From Methylophilaceae bacterium (GTDB lineage Bacteria > Pseudomonadota > Gammaproteobacteria > Burkholderiales > Methylophilaceae): DNA of 64,000 nucleotides. The stretch spans positions 1,054,001 to 1,118,000 of the forward strand of contig CP073759.1 in assembly GCA_018398995.1 (NCBI GenBank), written 5' to 3'. The first letter of the stretch is position 1, and each line of letters begins with the position of its first letter. The notes under the pieces were generated by a model that was given only the letters and a program-made list of their open reading frames with translations, made no database searches and had not been told where the DNA came from. The translations under genes and the position numbers were made by a program. Below, piece after piece: positions 9,666 through 22,670 of this stretch.

Positions 9666-10442
9666 ATGAAAATATTAGCAATTACCAATCAAAAAGGCGG
9701 TGTTGGAAAAACAACGACTTGTGTGAACTTGGCCGCAAGTTTGGCCGCGAATCAGAAAAAAGTATTGCTAATCGATTTAGATCCGCAGGGGAATGCAACG
9801 ACTGGTTGCGGAATCGATAAAGCGCGAGTCAAGTTCAGTATTTATCATGTCTTAATCAATAGTAAAACCTTGAAAGAGGTTATTGTGAGGAGTGAAAAAT
9901 GCGGCTTTGATGTTGCGCCATCAAATCGCGAGCTTGCTGGTGCTGAGGTGGAGTTGGTTAATGAGATTGCACGTGAGACGCGGCTAAAACAAGCACTGAA
10001 GCTTGTTGAGACTTATGACTATATTCTATTAGATTGCCCCCCTGCCCTCAATTTGGTCACCGTTAATGCATTAACAGCCGCTAATACAGTGATGATTCCT
10101 ATGCAATGTGAATACTATGCTTTGGAAGGATTGTCAGATTTGGTGAATACCATTAAGAAAGTGCGAGCGCATCTCAATAGCAAACTAGAGATAGAAGGGT
10201 TATTACGTACCATGTTTGATACGCGTAATATGCTGGCACAACAAGTATCAGCACAATTAGAGAATCATTTTGGCGACAAGGTGTATAAAACGGTTATTCC
10301 ACGCAATATTCGCCTAGCAGAGGCGCCAAGCTATGGTTTACCTGCGTTGATGTATGATAAGTTATCTAAGGGCGCAGTCGCTTATTTAGATTTGGCTGCA
10401 GAAATAATTTCTAAAAATAAACCTGTAAAAACAAAGGGTTAA
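9666..10442 (+). CDS. parA: Chromosome-partitioning ATPase ParA (Soj)
   Basis: A Walker-type ATPase that drives segregation of the ParB-parS complexes. It has 258 aa from ATG at 9666, giving MKILAITNQKGGVGKTTTCVNLAASLAA, the expected N-terminus with the deviant Walker A (KGGVGKTTT). An open frame runs back to 9570 but overlaps rsmG and is not conserved, so I reject that longer start. Walker A' and B features follow (LIDLDPQGNATTGCG, YILLDCPPALN). The ribosome site is poor (AAAAAAGAG), consistent with coupling to rsmG. parB follows after a 19-base gap. Confidence 0.96.
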   Translation: MKILAITNQKGGVGKTTTCVNLAASLAANQKKVLLIDLDPQGNATTGCGIDKARVKFSIYHVLINSKTLKEVIVRSEKCGFDVAPSNRELAGAEVELVNEIARETRLKQALKLVETYDYILLDCPPALNLVTVNALTAANTVMIPMQCEYYALEGLSDLVNTIKKVRAHLNSKLEIEGLLRTMFDTRNMLAQQVSAQLENHFGDKVYKTVIPRNIRLAEAPSYGLPALMYDKLSKGAVAYLDLAAEIISKNKPVKTKG

Positions 10443-10461
10443 TACAATATAGGAACACTTG

Positions 10462-11313
10462 ATGGCAAAGCAAAAGGGATTAGGCAGAGGATTGGACGCA
10501 TTATTGGCTGGCGACGAAGAAGCGGTTAATGGTGTTGATGGCTTACGTATGTTGGCTGTGGGGCAAATGCAGTCAGGTAAATATCAGCCACGCTCACACA
10601 TGGACGAGGCGGCGTTACAAACCTTAGCTGATTCAATTAAGGTGCAAGGTATTATGCAGCCGATACTGGTTAGAGAAATAGCACCAGATCAATATGAAAT
10701 TATTGCTGGAGAACGGCGTTGGCGCGCAAGTCAAATGGCTGGTTTGGAACAAGTGCCTGTTTTGATTCGTGAAATTGAAGATGAGTCAGCGTTGCAGATG
10801 GCATTGATTGAGAATATACAGCGTGAAAATCTCAATCCAGTAGAAGAGGCGCTAGGTATCAAGCGCTTGATAGAAGAATTTGCAATGACGCATGAAAAAG
10901 CGGCGCATGCCGTTGGACGTTCACGGGTAGCAGTCTCTAATCTGTTGCGACTATTAACATTAGCTAATGGCGTACAGAACCTGTTGATGGAAGCTAAGTT
11001 AGATATGGGCCATGCACGTGCATTAGTGGGTTTGGATGCTGCACAGCAAGTGATGCTAGCGAACAAAATTGTGCAAGAAAATCTATCTGTACGTGAAGTT
11101 GAGCATTTGGTGAAAAAAGGAGGCGTTAATGCGCAACCTAAAACGCCAAAAACCAATGTCAACCAAGACGTCATGGCATTACAAAATAGCTTGAGTGAAA
11201 AACTAGGTACAAGTGTCAGTATTGTTGCTAAAGCAAACGGCGCTGGCACTTTGAAAATTAATTATAGCAATCTGGATGAGCTTGATGAGATTATTAAAAA
11301 AGTTTCAAGTTAG
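10462..11313 (+). CDS. parB: Chromosome-partitioning protein ParB (Spo0J)
   Basis: Binds parS, spreads as a CTP-dependent clamp and recruits ParA and condensin. It has 283 aa from ATG at 10462, with ribosome site AGGAAC. A TTG one codon earlier is unlikely to be used. It shows the N-terminal KGLGRGLDALL ParA-interaction segment, the CTPase/ParB boxes (GERRWRASQMAG, ENIQRENLNPVEEA), a central helix-turn-helix (AAHAVGRSRVAVSNLLRLL) and a C-terminal dimerisation domain. Its three visible target sites lie 1.9-3.5 kb upstream around mnmG. Confidence 0.96.
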   Translation: MAKQKGLGRGLDALLAGDEEAVNGVDGLRMLAVGQMQSGKYQPRSHMDEAALQTLADSIKVQGIMQPILVREIAPDQYEIIAGERRWRASQMAGLEQVPVLIREIEDESALQMALIENIQRENLNPVEEALGIKRLIEEFAMTHEKAAHAVGRSRVAVSNLLRLLTLANGVQNLLMEAKLDMGHARALVGLDAAQQVMLANKIVQENLSVREVEHLVKKGGVNAQPKTPKTNVNQDVMALQNSLSEKLGTSVSIVAKANGAGTLKINYSNLDELDEIIKKVSS

Positions 11314-11343
11314 TCTATGTCAGTTTTCATCAGGCAATAACGC

Positions 11344-11372
11344 TTGACTAAAGCAAGGGTTTAATTCAAAAT
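11344..11372 (+). promoter_or_regulatory. Candidate sigma-70 promoter of the atp operon
   Basis: TTGACT (11344-11349), a 17-base spacer, then CAAAAT (11367-11372), about 57 bases before atpI. The -35 matches five of six consensus bases and the -10 four of six. Prediction from sequence only. Confidence 0.4.
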
Positions 11373-11375
11373 CGC

Positions 11376-11391
11376 GGCTTTGCTAAAAGCC
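11376..11391 (+). terminator. Weak hairpin after parB
   Basis: GGCTTT / AAAGCC with loop GCTA, followed by AAATTTTAAATTTAA. It could be a weak parB terminator or part of the atp leader. It overlaps the likely atp transcript start. Confidence 0.35.
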
Positions 11392-11428
11392 AAATTTTAA
11401 ATTTAACTGTTTTTAGTCTATTTAAAAT

Positions 11429-11821
11429 ATGAATGATAAAGATACAGGCTTAAGCGCAAAAAATACTGTCGAAGAAATGTTGCGATTACAGTTGTCAGCA
11501 ACTGTAGTTGTGGCACTTTTAGCCTTAGTGGTATCCGGAGTAAATGCAAGTTTGTCTGCACTGGCTGGTGGTTTATCAGTGATAATAGCCGCTTACATTG
11601 CTTCAAAAGTGGCTGTCAGTAAGCGGCAAGATGCAGTGTCAGTGTTAGGCAGTATGTTAAAGGCAGAACTCATTAAGATTTTTTTAATTATTTTGTTTTT
11701 ATTTATCACGATTAAAGGGTTTAAAGCATTGGTGCCATGGGCATTGATTATAGGATTAGCGGTAGCGGCAATTATTTCTGGTGCCGCAATGGGCAAACGA
11801 AACAAACATTTAAAGATATAA
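11429..11821 (+). CDS. atpI: ATP synthase protein I (AtpI)
   Basis: A 130-aa membrane protein at the head of the atp operon. It helps assemble the c-ring and is not part of the mature enzyme. It shows four hydrophobic segments, beginning LSATVVVALLALVVSG and LSALAGGLSVIIAAYIAS, a polar link with SKRQDA, then LIKIFLIILFLFITIKGF and a final Gly/Ala-rich helix. Sequence conservation in AtpI is low, so identification depends mainly on topology and position. It starts 115 bases after parB and ends 6 bases before atpB. Confidence 0.88.
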   Translation: MNDKDTGLSAKNTVEEMLRLQLSATVVVALLALVVSGVNASLSALAGGLSVIIAAYIASKVAVSKRQDAVSVLGSMLKAELIKIFLIILFLFITIKGFKALVPWALIIGLAVAAIISGAAMGKRNKHLKI

Positions 11822-11827
11822 ATCATT

Positions 11828-12733
11828 ATGGCAACAGAGCATACAGCAGAACACGCAACAGAACATTCGGGTGAAATGACCACTGCAACTGATTACATCA
11901 ATCACCATTTAACTTTTAACGTGCAACCAGTAGGCGATGCAGGTCACAGCTTCTGGAATGTGATTCATTTTGATATGTTTTTTATTTCATTCGTGCTAGG
12001 TGCGTTGGTTGCCGGTGCGGTGTGGCTAGTAGCGCGCAAAGCAACCGCTGGGGTGCCAAGTAAAACGCAAGCCTTCGTAGAACTGATTTTTGATTTTGTT
12101 GATGGGCAAGTGAAAGGCATGTTTCATGGTAATCGCCATGTTTTTATTGCGCCCACTGCCCTTACCATTTTCTTATGGGTATTGGCCATGAACTTAATGG
12201 ATTTGGTGCCGATCGATTGGTTCGCTAAATTCACTGGTTTGTTTGGTGATTCTCACGCGCCCTTCCGTCCTTTGCCGACTTCTGACGTCAACACAACATT
12301 TGCTTTGGCCTTATCAGTTTGGATATTAATGATTTTCTTCTCAATTAAAGCCAAAGGTGTTGGTGGTTGGATACATGAAATTTTTGGTGCTCCTTTTGGT
12401 ATGCCAAAATTGTTTAAGCCTAAAACCTTGATGGGTGTAATAGGTTTAATAGCAAGTCCTTTATTATTCCTAGCAAACTTTATGTTCAACATGATTGAAT
12501 ACATTTCAAAACCACTGTCACATTCAATGCGTTTGTTTGGTAATTTGTATGCCAGTGAAGTCATCTTTTTACTGATCGGTTTATTAGCAGCAACGGGTAT
12601 ATCCGGTATGTTTGGTGCAGTAATTTTAGGTTCTGTCTGGGCAATATTCCATATTTTAGTGGTGCCGTTACAGGCATTTATTTTCATGATGATGACGGTT
12701 GTATATTTATCAATGGCACATGAAACACACTAA
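11828..12733 (+). CDS. atpB: F1Fo ATP synthase subunit a
   Basis: The Fo a subunit provides the proton half-channels next to the c-ring, 301 aa. It shows the conserved [12 protein letters not shown] segment, the essential-arginine helix ([21 protein letters not shown]) and the C-terminal helix [21 protein letters not shown] His-rich soluble N-terminus ([16 protein letters not shown]) precedes the ITHH-like motif seen in many betaproteobacteria. It is part of the contiguous atpIBEFHAGDC operon. Confidence 0.97.
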   Translation: MATEHTAEHATEHSGEMTTATDYINHHLTFNVQPVGDAGHSFWNVIHFDMFFISFVLGALVAGAVWLVARKATAGVPSKTQAFVELIFDFVDGQVKGMFHGNRHVFIAPTALTIFLWVLAMNLMDLVPIDWFAKFTGLFGDSHAPFRPLPTSDVNTTFALALSVWILMIFFSIKAKGVGGWIHEIFGAPFGMPKLFKPKTLMGVIGLIASPLLFLANFMFNMIEYISKPLSHSMRLFGNLYASEVIFLLIGLLAATGISGMFGAVILGSVWAIFHILVVPLQAFIFMMMTVVYLSMAHETH

Positions 12734-12778
12734 AATTGAGTTTAATGAAGTAGTTTTAGTTAATTAGTAAATCTTTAA

Positions 12779-13051
<273 letters not shown>

Positions 13052-13126
13052 TTTTAAGATTGCTTAGTAGATTGGGTTGGTCGCTGGATTAACCCAAGTG
13101 ATTAAGTTTTAAAACTTGGAGCAAAC

Positions 13127-13597
13127 ATGAACTTTAATTTAACGCTCATTGCACAGGCAACTACGTTTGCAATATTGATTTTTGTTATTGTCAAATTCGT
13201 TTGGCCACCGCTTTTAAAAGCAATTGAGGCGCGTCAAAAAGAAATTGCAGATGGCTTAGCGGCAGCAGAACAAGGCAGAAGTGCTTTAGAAAATGCATCT
13301 AAAAAATCAGATGTAACGCTAAGTGAGGCAAAGCAAAAAGCCAGCGATATTATTGGACAAGCGGAAAAGCGTGCCAACGAAATTGTTGAAGAAGCTAAAA
13401 TCACTGCCAAAGCTGAAGCTGATCGCATCAAAGAAACAGCCAAATCAGAGATTGCACAAGAAGTAAATCGTGCAAAAGAAGGTTTACGTGCGCAAGTATC
13501 GGTATTGGCTATTTCTGGTGCTGAAAAAATCTTGCGTAAAGAGATTGATGCTAAGGCGCATACAGCTATTCTTACTCAACTAGCGGCGGAGCTATAA
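13127..13597 (+). CDS. atpF: F1Fo ATP synthase subunit b
   Basis: The 156-aa peripheral-stalk subunit has one N-terminal membrane helix ([20 protein letters not shown]) and a long Ala/Lys/Glu-rich coiled coil that contacts delta and alpha. The motif [22 protein letters not shown] is typical of proteobacterial b subunits. It ends 3 bases before atpH, so the two are tightly coupled. A single b gene is present, so the stalk is a homodimer. Confidence 0.97.
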   Translation: MNFNLTLIAQATTFAILIFVIVKFVWPPLLKAIEARQKEIADGLAAAEQGRSALENASKKSDVTLSEAKQKASDIIGQAEKRANEIVEEAKITAKAEADRIKETAKSEIAQEVNRAKEGLRAQVSVLAISGAEKILRKEIDAKAHTAILTQLAAEL

Positions 13598-13600
13598 AAC

Positions 13601-14137
13601 ATGGCTGAAATTTCAACTATCGCGCGGCCCTATGCAGTAGCTGCTTTTAAGCTAGCCAAAGAGAAGAAAATGCTGGCTAAATGGTCAGAAATGTTGTCTT
13701 TGGCAAGTGCGATTAGTAGTGATGAGCAATTTGCTGCTTGTATTCATGATCCGAAAATGAGTGGCCAAGCATTGCAAGACGCTTTTTTAAAAGTATGTGG
13801 CAATCAACTAGATGCTGGTGGACAAAACCTCATTAAAGTCTTGGTTGAATATAAACGATTGTCTATTTTACCAGCGATAAGCAGTGCGTTTGAAACACTC
13901 AGAGCAGTCGAAGAAGGCACATTGGATGCACAAATTATTGCTGCAGTTAATCCAACAGCAACAGTAACAAAAGACATCGTCAAAAAGCTTGAGGCTAAGT
14001 TTGGTAAAAAAGTATCAGCTGAAGTGGTGGTGGATCCAGAGATTATTGGTGGTATGAAAATTATTGTGGGCGATACAGTGATTGATGCGTCCGTAAAAGG
14101 TCAGTTACAAAATTTAGCTTATTCGTTAACAGCGTAA
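13601..14137 (+). CDS. atpH: F1Fo ATP synthase subunit delta
   Basis: A 178-aa stalk-F1 connector. It shows the N-terminal helical domain (TIARPYAVAAFKLAKE), the central NLIKVLVEYKRLSILPAI segment, and the C-terminal KLEAKFGKKVSAEVVVDPEIIGGMKIIVGDTVIDASVKGQL block, which is diagnostic of the family. It lies between atpF and atpA in standard order. Confidence 0.97.
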   Translation: MAEISTIARPYAVAAFKLAKEKKMLAKWSEMLSLASAISSDEQFAACIHDPKMSGQALQDAFLKVCGNQLDAGGQNLIKVLVEYKRLSILPAISSAFETLRAVEEGTLDAQIIAAVNPTATVTKDIVKKLEAKFGKKVSAEVVVDPEIIGGMKIIVGDTVIDASVKGQLQNLAYSLTA

Positions 14138-14166
14138 GCAAGCGATAAAAACTTTAGGAGTTATTA

Positions 14167-15708
14167 ATGCAATTATCTACATCAGAAATCAGTGAACTGA
14201 TTAAAAGCAGATTAGACAACTTTGAGGTCAGCAATGAAGCGCGCACTCAAGGTACAGTCATCTCAGTAACTGACGGTATTGTACGTATTCATGGTCTTTC
14301 AAACGTCATGTCTGGCGAAATGATTGAGTTCCCAGGTAATACATACGGTTTGGCACTTAACCTTGAACGCGACTCAGTTGGCGCTGTGGTGTTAGGTGAT
14401 TACGAACATATTACTGAAGGCGACATTTGTAAATGTACAGGTCGTATTTTAGAAGTTCCAGTTGGCCCAGAATTGATTGGCCGTGTTGTTAATGCATTGG
14501 GTCAACCGATCGATGGTAAAGGCCCTGTTAAAACAAAATTAACCGATAAAATCGAAAAAGTGGCACCAGGTGTGATTGATCGTAAATCAGTTTCACAGCC
14601 AGTGCAAACTGGATTGAAATCAGTTGACTCTATGGTGCCAGTTGGTCGTGGACAACGTGAATTGATTATTGGTGACCGACAAACAGGTAAAACAGCGGTT
14701 GCGGTTGATGCGATTATCAACCAAAAAGGCGAAAATATGACTTGCGTCTATGTGGCGATTGGTCAAAAAGCATCAACCATTGCTAACGTAGTGCGTAAAT
14801 TAGAAGAAAACGGCGCGATGGAATACACCATTGTCGTGGCTGCAACTGCTTCTGATTCTGCAGCACTACAATTTTTGGCGCCGTATGCGGGTTGTACAAT
14901 GGGTGAATACTTCCGTGATCGCGGTGAAGATGCATTGATTGTCTATGATGATTTGACAAAACAAGCGATTGCTTACCGTCAGATTTCGTTGCTGTTACGC
15001 CGTCCACCAGGCCGTGAAGCTTATCCAGGTGATGTGTTCTATATTCACTCACGTCTATTAGAGCGTGCTGCTCGAGTAAACGAAGAGTATGTTGAGAAAT
15101 TCACTAAAGGCAAAGTAAAAGGTAAAACAGGTTCATTGACAGCATTGCCAGTGATTGAAACAGCTGCAGGTGACGTGTCTGCTTTCGTACCAACCAACGT
15201 GATTTCGATTACTGATGGTCAAATTTTCTTAGAAACAGACTTGTTTAATGCCGGTATCCGTCCAGCAATTAACGCAGGTATTTCTGTGTCACGCGTCGGT
15301 GGTGCTGCGCAAACTAAGGTAATTAAAAAATTAGGTGGTGGTGTTCGTTTGGCTTTAGCGCAATATCGTGAGTTGGCTGCTTTCGCGCAGTTTGCTTCTG
15401 ATTTGGATGAAGCGACACGCCAACAACTAGACCGCGGTCGTATGTTTACTGAGTTAATGAAACAGGCACAATATGCACCTTTAAGTGTTTCCAACATGGC
15501 AGTCACTTTATTAGCGGCTAATAAAGGCTACTTCGATGACGTACCAACAGCAAAAGTATTGGCTTTTGAAAGTGGTTTGCATGGCCACATGAAATCTAAA
15601 TACAAAAAACTAATGGATGCGGTAGAGAAAAATAAAGCAATGACCGCTGAAGAAGAAGCAGCAGTTGAAGATGCGATTAAAGATTTTAAAGCAACAAGCG
15701 CATATTAA
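14167..15708 (+). CDS. atpA: F1Fo ATP synthase subunit alpha
   Basis: The 513-aa non-catalytic nucleotide-binding F1 subunit. The P-loop [13 protein letters not shown] lies near residues 169-181, and [19 protein letters not shown] carries the signature region and arginine finger area. [15 protein letters not shown] precedes the C-terminal helical domain. Full length, with ribosome site TTAGGAG. No anomalies seen. Confidence 0.98.
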   Translation: MQLSTSEISELIKSRLDNFEVSNEARTQGTVISVTDGIVRIHGLSNVMSGEMIEFPGNTYGLALNLERDSVGAVVLGDYEHITEGDICKCTGRILEVPVGPELIGRVVNALGQPIDGKGPVKTKLTDKIEKVAPGVIDRKSVSQPVQTGLKSVDSMVPVGRGQRELIIGDRQTGKTAVAVDAIINQKGENMTCVYVAIGQKASTIANVVRKLEENGAMEYTIVVAATASDSAALQFLAPYAGCTMGEYFRDRGEDALIVYDDLTKQAIAYRQISLLLRRPPGREAYPGDVFYIHSRLLERAARVNEEYVEKFTKGKVKGKTGSLTALPVIETAAGDVSAFVPTNVISITDGQIFLETDLFNAGIRPAINAGISVSRVGGAAQTKVIKKLGGGVRLALAQYRELAAFAQFASDLDEATRQQLDRGRMFTELMKQAQYAPLSVSNMAVTLLAANKGYFDDVPTAKVLAFESGLHGHMKSKYKKLMDAVEKNKAMTAEEEAAVEDAIKDFKATSAY

Positions 15709-15743
15709 TCTCTAAAATAAGTATAAGACTTTAGGATAAAACA

Positions 15744-16613
15744 ATGGCTGGTAGTAAAGAGATTAGAACCAAGATTAAGTCGGTAGAAAATACCCGCAAA
15801 ATCACCAAAGCAATGGAAATGGTTGCCGCTTCTAAAATGCGTAAAGCGCAGGATAGAATGCGCGCTGCCCGCCCATATGCAGAGAAAATCCGAAATGTTG
15901 CTGCACATCTTTCCTATACACAACCGGATTACAAGCATCCATTTTTAATTAAGCGTGATTTAGTAAACAATGTGGGTTTAATTATTGTCAGTTCAGACAA
16001 AGGTTTGTGTGGCGGTTTAAATACTAATATGTTGCGATTATCTGTTAACCAAATGAAAACGTGGGAAACAGAAGGTAAAGGCATTAAAGTGACTGCGTTT
16101 GGTAACAAAGGCTTAAGCTTTATGACGCGTGTGGGTGCAGATATTCAATCTCACGCAACGGGTTTAGGTGATGTTCCACATCTTGAAACATTAATTGGTT
16201 CAATCAAAGTGATGCTGAACGCCTATGAGGCAGGTGAAATTGACCAGCTATTCATCTGTTATACCAAGTTTATTAATACCATGAAGCAAGAGCCCGTTAT
16301 GGAACAATTGTTGCCATTATCGGGTGAAAAAATGGGTAGCCCAGAAGGCAATTGGGGCTATATCTACGAGCCTGATGCAGAATCAGTGATTGACGAATTA
16401 ATGACACGATATATCGAATCATTAATTTATAGCGCCGTGGCAGAAAATATGGCATCAGAACAATCATCGCGAATGGTTGCGATGAAGTCTGCATCCGATA
16501 ATGCGAAAACAGTCATTGGCGATTTAAAATTGGTATATAACAAGGCGCGTCAAGCTGCAATTACTAAAGAGATTTCAGAAATTGTTGGCGGTGCAGCAGC
16601 GGTTTCAAATTAA
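15744..16613 (+). CDS. atpG: F1Fo ATP synthase subunit gamma
   Basis: The 289-aa central rotor shaft has an N-terminal helix ([33 protein letters not shown]), the core [13 protein letters not shown], and the C-terminal helix [14 protein letters not shown]-like segment ([18 protein letters not shown]) with [21 protein letters not shown]. Family length and standard operon position between atpA and atpD. Confidence 0.98.
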   Translation: MAGSKEIRTKIKSVENTRKITKAMEMVAASKMRKAQDRMRAARPYAEKIRNVAAHLSYTQPDYKHPFLIKRDLVNNVGLIIVSSDKGLCGGLNTNMLRLSVNQMKTWETEGKGIKVTAFGNKGLSFMTRVGADIQSHATGLGDVPHLETLIGSIKVMLNAYEAGEIDQLFICYTKFINTMKQEPVMEQLLPLSGEKMGSPEGNWGYIYEPDAESVIDELMTRYIESLIYSAVAENMASEQSSRMVAMKSASDNAKTVIGDLKLVYNKARQAAITKEISEIVGGAAAVSN

Positions 16614-16641
16614 GATTTTATTTATATTAAAAAGTATCTGA

Positions 16642-18102
<1,461 letters not shown>

Positions 18103-18121
18103 GTTTAATAGAGAGTTAATA

Positions 18122-18544
18122 ATGGCAAATACAGTTCGTGTTGACGTAGTAAGCGCTGAAGAGGAAATTTTTTCTGGTCAGGCTGAGTTTATTGCAGCTC
18201 CGGCATCGGCAGGTGAAGTGGGTATTTACCCACATCATGCGCCAATGATAACAACAATTAAACCAGGCGCATTACGTATTAAGTTACCTGACACGGCAGA
18301 AGAAAATTTAATCTTTATATCGGGTGGTATGTTAGAAGTGCAACCTGGTTTGGTAACTGTGTTAGCAGATACAGCAATACGTGGTCATGATTTAGATGAA
18401 GCAAAAGCGTTAGCCGCAAAAGCAGCAGCAGAAGAAGCCATGAAAAATAAAGCTTCAGATATGGATTATGCAAAGGCGCAAGCAGAGTTAGCAGAAGCGG
18501 TTGCACAAATTCAAGCCATCAATAAATTACGAAAAACTAAGTAA
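18122..18544 (+). CDS. atpC: F1Fo ATP synthase subunit epsilon
   Basis: A 140-aa subunit with an N-terminal beta sandwich ([40 protein letters not shown]) and a C-terminal helical hairpin that can inhibit ATP hydrolysis. It is the last gene of the operon. A rho-independent terminator begins 13 bases after the stop, so the atp transcript probably ends here and glmU has its own promoter. Confidence 0.97.
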   Translation: MANTVRVDVVSAEEEIFSGQAEFIAAPASAGEVGIYPHHAPMITTIKPGALRIKLPDTAEENLIFISGGMLEVQPGLVTVLADTAIRGHDLDEAKALAAKAAAEEAMKNKASDMDYAKAQAELAEAVAQIQAINKLRKTK

Positions 18545-18556
18545 TATCAAAATAAC

Positions 18557-18584
18557 AAAAAGCGGCTTTTAAGTCGCTTTTTTT
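18557..18584 (+). terminator. Terminator of the atp operon
   Basis: Stem AAAAGCGGC / GTCGCTTTT (one G-U pair) with loop TTTTAA and a run of seven T. It is placed directly after atpC. Confidence 0.9.
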
Positions 18585-18652
18585 ATTAGTATTTGTTGCC
18601 TAACGTAAAGTGCAGTAAGCACTATTAAAAATAGTAGTAAAATAGATTACTT

Positions 18653-20032
18653 ATGCAAAAAAAACCATTAAATATTCTGATTCTTGCTGCTGGTAAAGGG
18701 ACGCGTATGCATTCCAGTCGGCCAAAAGTATTGCATGAAATTGGTGGACAGCCTATTTTATGGCACGTGATTAATGGTGCTAATCAGTTAAAACCCACCA
18801 AGATTATTGTTGTGTTTGGTTATGGTGGCGACCAGGTACAAAAAGCCATCCACCAACAAAACATTATCTGGGCAGAACAAAAAGAACAGCTGGGAACCGG
18901 CCATGCAGTTCAGCAAGCGCTACCGTATTTAGATGCTGAATCAAACACGTTGATACTATTAGGCGACGTACCGTTAATCAGTGTCACGGCTTGTCAAACA
19001 TTGCTTGAACAAGCAGATAATCGACTCATCATACAATCATTCAAAAAATCAGACCCTTCTGGTTATGGCCGAATTGTGCGTAATGCTGCTGGATTGGTGA
19101 ATGCTATTGTTGAACATAAAGATGCAACGCCAGCACAATTAGCGATTAATGAAGTCAATACTGGCATTATGGCCATGCCGACTAAGCATTTAAAAAATTG
19201 GTTGGGTCGATTAACTAACCATAATGCACAACAAGAATATTATCTAACGGATATTGTAGGATTTGCAGTCGCAGACCATGTACAAGTAAATGCAACTGTC
19301 ATTGAAGACGAGTGGTCAGTAACAGGGATTAATAGCAAACAAGATTTGGCATTGATTGAACGTGTCTATCAACAACGGCAAGCTACGGCATTATTGCAAA
19401 AAGGTGTTACGTTATTTGACCCATTGCGTATAGATATACGCGGACATTTAGAAACAGCTAAAGAAGTGGAAATTGATGTTGGTTGTCTATTTGAAGGTGA
19501 TGTAAGCTTAGGCGAAGGTGTAAAAGTTGGTGCGTATTGTGTGATCAAGGATGCCACGATTGGTGCTGGAACGGTAATTGCACCGTTTACGCATATTGTA
19601 GGCACAACAATTGGCCAGAATAATAAAATCGGGCCTTATGCAAGATTACGCCCAGGCACTATATTAAGTGACGATACCCATGTAGGTAATTTTGTTGAGC
19701 TTAAAAATACCCAAGTGGATACCGGTAGCAAAATTAATCATTTAAGCTATGTGGGTGATGCAACCGTTGGCAAACAAGTCAATATAGGTGCTGGTACAAT
19801 TACTTGTAACTATGATGGCGCTAATAAATTTAGAACAGTGATTGAAGACAATGTATTTGTTGGCTCGGATAGTCAATTAGTAGCACCAGTCACTATTGGT
19901 CAAGGTGGCACCATAGCCGCTGGTTCAACGATTACCAAAAATACGCCAGCTGAGGCACTGACTTTATGTCGTGCCAGAGAACAAAAATCAATTGCTGGTT
20001 GGAAGCGACCAGTTAAAGCAAAGAAAGAATAA
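18653..20032 (+). CDS. glmU: Bifunctional N-acetylglucosamine-1-P uridyltransferase / glucosamine-1-P acetyltransferase GlmU
   Basis: Makes UDP-GlcNAc for peptidoglycan and lipopolysaccharide, 459 aa. The N-terminal nucleotidyltransferase has [27 protein letters not shown]. The C-terminal left-handed beta-helix acetyltransferase shows hexapeptide repeats and the active-site region [24 protein letters not shown] and [14 protein letters not shown]. It ends two bases before glmS, so both sequential enzymes of the pathway are made from one transcript. Confidence 0.97.
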   Translation: MQKKPLNILILAAGKGTRMHSSRPKVLHEIGGQPILWHVINGANQLKPTKIIVVFGYGGDQVQKAIHQQNIIWAEQKEQLGTGHAVQQALPYLDAESNTLILLGDVPLISVTACQTLLEQADNRLIIQSFKKSDPSGYGRIVRNAAGLVNAIVEHKDATPAQLAINEVNTGIMAMPTKHLKNWLGRLTNHNAQQEYYLTDIVGFAVADHVQVNATVIEDEWSVTGINSKQDLALIERVYQQRQATALLQKGVTLFDPLRIDIRGHLETAKEVEIDVGCLFEGDVSLGEGVKVGAYCVIKDATIGAGTVIAPFTHIVGTTIGQNNKIGPYARLRPGTILSDDTHVGNFVELKNTQVDTGSKINHLSYVGDATVGKQVNIGAGTITCNYDGANKFRTVIEDNVFVGSDSQLVAPVTIGQGGTIAAGSTITKNTPAEALTLCRAREQKSIAGWKRPVKAKKE

Positions 20033-20033
20033 T

Positions 20034-21863
20034 ATGTGCGGCATAGTAGGCGCTGTTGCAAAAAAGAACGTCGTTTCAACGTTAATAGAAGGGTTAAGCC
20101 GACTTGAATATCGTGGTTATGATTCTGCAGGCATTGCTATTTTAGATGGCAACATTAAACGCGTACGTGCAGTTGGTCGCGTCAGTGAGATGCAAGCGAA
20201 AGCAGAAAGTGAACACTTATCTGGCTTGGTAGGTATTGGACATACACGATGGGCAACCCATGGCGGTGTAACTGAAAGTAATGCACATCCACATGTTTCA
20301 AGAGATCAAATTGCGGTTGTGCATAACGGTATTATTGAGAATCATGATGAGCAACGTGAACGTTTAATCGCCTTAGGTTATACCTTTACTTCGCAAACAG
20401 ATACCGAAGTCATTGCCCATTTAATTCACTATTATCATGAAAAAGGTGAGTGCTTACTATCGTCTGTAAAACTCGCCATTAAAGAGTTATCGGGTGCTTT
20501 TGCGATTAGTGTTATTTCAGTAAAAGAATCGGATAGCATGATTACCGCTCGACAAGGATGCCCATTACTGATTGGATTAAGTGAAGAGGCAAACTATATT
20601 GCATCGGATGTTTCAGCTGTTTTATCACAAACGCGCCAAGTGATCTATTTAGAAGATGGTGATGTGGCCCAAGTAAAAGCAAACGGCGTTGTAATCTGGG
20701 ATAAAACAGATGTAATAGTCAAACGTGAAGTGCATGTAAGCGATGTTTCATTAGCCAGCTTGGAGCTAGGTCCGTATGCACATTTTATGCAAAAAGAAAT
20801 CTATGAGCAACCACGTGCATTAACGGATACCATAGAAGCATTAATTGATGATGCAAGTTTCTCACCTGCCTTATTTGGCGATGGTGCTAAAGCGGTTTTT
20901 GAGCAAATAGACAGTGTGTTAATACTGGCAGCGGGTACTAGTTATTACGCTGGCCTAACCGCTAAATATTGGCTAGAAAGTATTGCAGGCTTACCAACCA
21001 ATGTAGAAATTGCTAGTGAATATCGCTATCGCGTATCAGTGCCTAATCCCAAGCAATTGATTGTGACCATTTCGCAGTCTGGAGAAACACTAGATACAAT
21101 GGAAGCCCTTAAACACGCGCAAAGTTTAGGGCAGCAACTGACATTGTCTATTTGCAATGTACAAGAAAGTGCACTTCCACGTGCTTCAACATTGGTCTTT
21201 TACACGAGAGCAGGTGCAGAAATAGGCGTTGCCTCAACCAAAGCGTTCACAACACAACTGGTTGCATTATTTACATTAGCGACTGTGCTCGGAAAACAAC
21301 GTGGTTTAATCGATAAACAGCAAGAAGCGGCCTACTTAGATGCGCTACGTCACCTACCTGTCAGTGTGCAGTATGCCTTGAATTTAGAGCCGCAAATTAG
21401 AGAGTGGGCAAAGGCTTTTGGCGATAAAGAACATGCTTTATTTTTGGGTCGTGGCGTCCATTATCCAATCGCATTGGAAGGCGCGCTAAAACTAAAAGAA
21501 ATTTCCTATATTCACGCAGAAGCCTACCCTGCTGGTGAGTTAAAGCATGGCCCATTGGCATTGGTTGATAGTAATATGCCGGTAGTGGTGATTGCACCCA
21601 ACGATACTTTGTTAGAAAAAGTAAAATCTAATATGCAAGAAGTGAAAGCGCGCGGTGGCGTGTTGTTCGTGTTTGCAGATGCCGATAGCCACTTCACTGA
21701 ATCTGAGGGCGTACACGTTATTCGAACGCCACGGCATGTTGGTGTACTTTCACCAATATTACATACTGTGCCTGTGCAGTTATTGGCTTATCATGTTGCT
21801 TTGTTAAAAGGCACAGATGTTGATAAGCCTAGAAACTTAGCTAAGAGCGTGACCGTAGAATAG
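20034..21863 (+). CDS. glmS: Glutamine-fructose-6-phosphate aminotransferase GlmS
   Basis: Makes glucosamine-6-phosphate from fructose-6-phosphate and glutamine, the first step of the pathway that GlmU completes. It has 609 aa from ATG at 20034, giving MCGIVGAV with the catalytic Cys2. The longer open frame starting at 19971 would bury that Cys and is rejected. It shows the class II amidotransferase domain ([21 protein letters not shown]), then two SIS sugar-isomerase domains ([47 protein letters not shown]) and C-terminal KSVTVE. No glmS ribozyme region is possible because the gap to glmU is only one base. Confidence 0.97.
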   Translation: MCGIVGAVAKKNVVSTLIEGLSRLEYRGYDSAGIAILDGNIKRVRAVGRVSEMQAKAESEHLSGLVGIGHTRWATHGGVTESNAHPHVSRDQIAVVHNGIIENHDEQRERLIALGYTFTSQTDTEVIAHLIHYYHEKGECLLSSVKLAIKELSGAFAISVISVKESDSMITARQGCPLLIGLSEEANYIASDVSAVLSQTRQVIYLEDGDVAQVKANGVVIWDKTDVIVKREVHVSDVSLASLELGPYAHFMQKEIYEQPRALTDTIEALIDDASFSPALFGDGAKAVFEQIDSVLILAAGTSYYAGLTAKYWLESIAGLPTNVEIASEYRYRVSVPNPKQLIVTISQSGETLDTMEALKHAQSLGQQLTLSICNVQESALPRASTLVFYTRAGAEIGVASTKAFTTQLVALFTLATVLGKQRGLIDKQQEAAYLDALRHLPVSVQYALNLEPQIREWAKAFGDKEHALFLGRGVHYPIALEGALKLKEISYIHAEAYPAGELKHGPLALVDSNMPVVVIAPNDTLLEKVKSNMQEVKARGGVLFVFADADSHFTESEGVHVIRTPRHVGVLSPILHTVPVQLLAYHVALLKGTDVDKPRNLAKSVTVE

Positions 21864-22664
21864 TTACAGCCAATCCCAATCTGTTCTTTCTTTATGTGGT
21901 GCGTTGCGCATCAGCCAATCCCAAACAACAGGCGGAATAAAGCGTAGTAATTTCGCTAACCAACCCATTTGCCAGGGAATGACAATAAAGCGACGTTTAT
22001 GCGCAATGGCTGCGATACATTGTTTGGCAAAGCAATCAGCCTCCATCAAAAATGGCATTTTATATGTATTGATACTAGTCATCGGGGTGCGTATATAGCC
22101 CGGCGCTATTGTAGTGACGTTAATGCCATACTTTTGCATCTCAACTCGCAAGCTTTCTAGATAAGTGATTACAGCAGCCTTACTAGCGCTATAAGCACCT
22201 GCACCGGGTAAGCCACGAATGCCAGCAACACTAGCAATCCCGACAAGCTGTGTTTGCCTAGCTTTTGAATTTTGCATCGCGGTGATAAAAGGGCTAAATG
22301 TGTGGACCATGCCCATTAGATTGATATCGATAATCGCTTGAAAAGCAGTGATATCTGCTTCATATTCAGTCAGTGTGCCGCGACTAACGCCAGCGCTTGC
22401 AATCACAACGTGGGGTGCGCCGTATTGCAGCATAAAATCTTTTGCGGCTGAATTAAGCGCATTGCTATCTCGCACATCAAGCGCATAAATAGTACAAGTT
22501 GTATGATGGACAGATTCAAGCTCTTTTGCTATTGCTTGCAAGGCTGATAATTGTCGACCGACTAAACCAAGCACCAGCCTATCGTTAGCATAGCGAATAG
22601 CATATTGGCGAGCTAATGCCAGGCCAATGCCACTTGATGCGCCAGTAATAAATATTGTTTTCAT
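21864..22664 (-). CDS. Short-chain dehydrogenase/reductase (SDR)
   Basis: A 266-aa classical SDR with the NAD(P)-binding motif TGASSGIGLALARQYA at the N-terminus and NNAG-like IASAGVSRG. It has the catalytic SIAS-like Ser (GIASVAGIRG) and YSASKAAV. The C-terminus is basic and rich in Trp (WDWLMRNAPHKERTDWDWL). Substrate unknown; relatives are often annotated as oxidoreductases of lipid or sugar metabolism. It converges on glmS, with its stop immediately adjacent to the glmS stop, so the two transcripts collide with no spacer. Confidence 0.9.
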   Translation of the reverse strand: MKTIFITGASSGIGLALARQYAIRYANDRLVLGLVGRQLSALQAIAKELESVHHTTCTIYALDVRDSNALNSAAKDFMLQYGAPHVVIASAGVSRGTLTEYEADITAFQAIIDINLMGMVHTFSPFITAMQNSKARQTQLVGIASVAGIRGLPGAGAYSASKAAVITYLESLRVEMQKYGINVTTIAPGYIRTPMTSINTYKMPFLMEADCFAKQCIAAIAHKRRFIVIPWQMGWLAKLLRFIPPVVWDWLMRNAPHKERTDWDWL

Positions 22665-22670
22665 GTAACT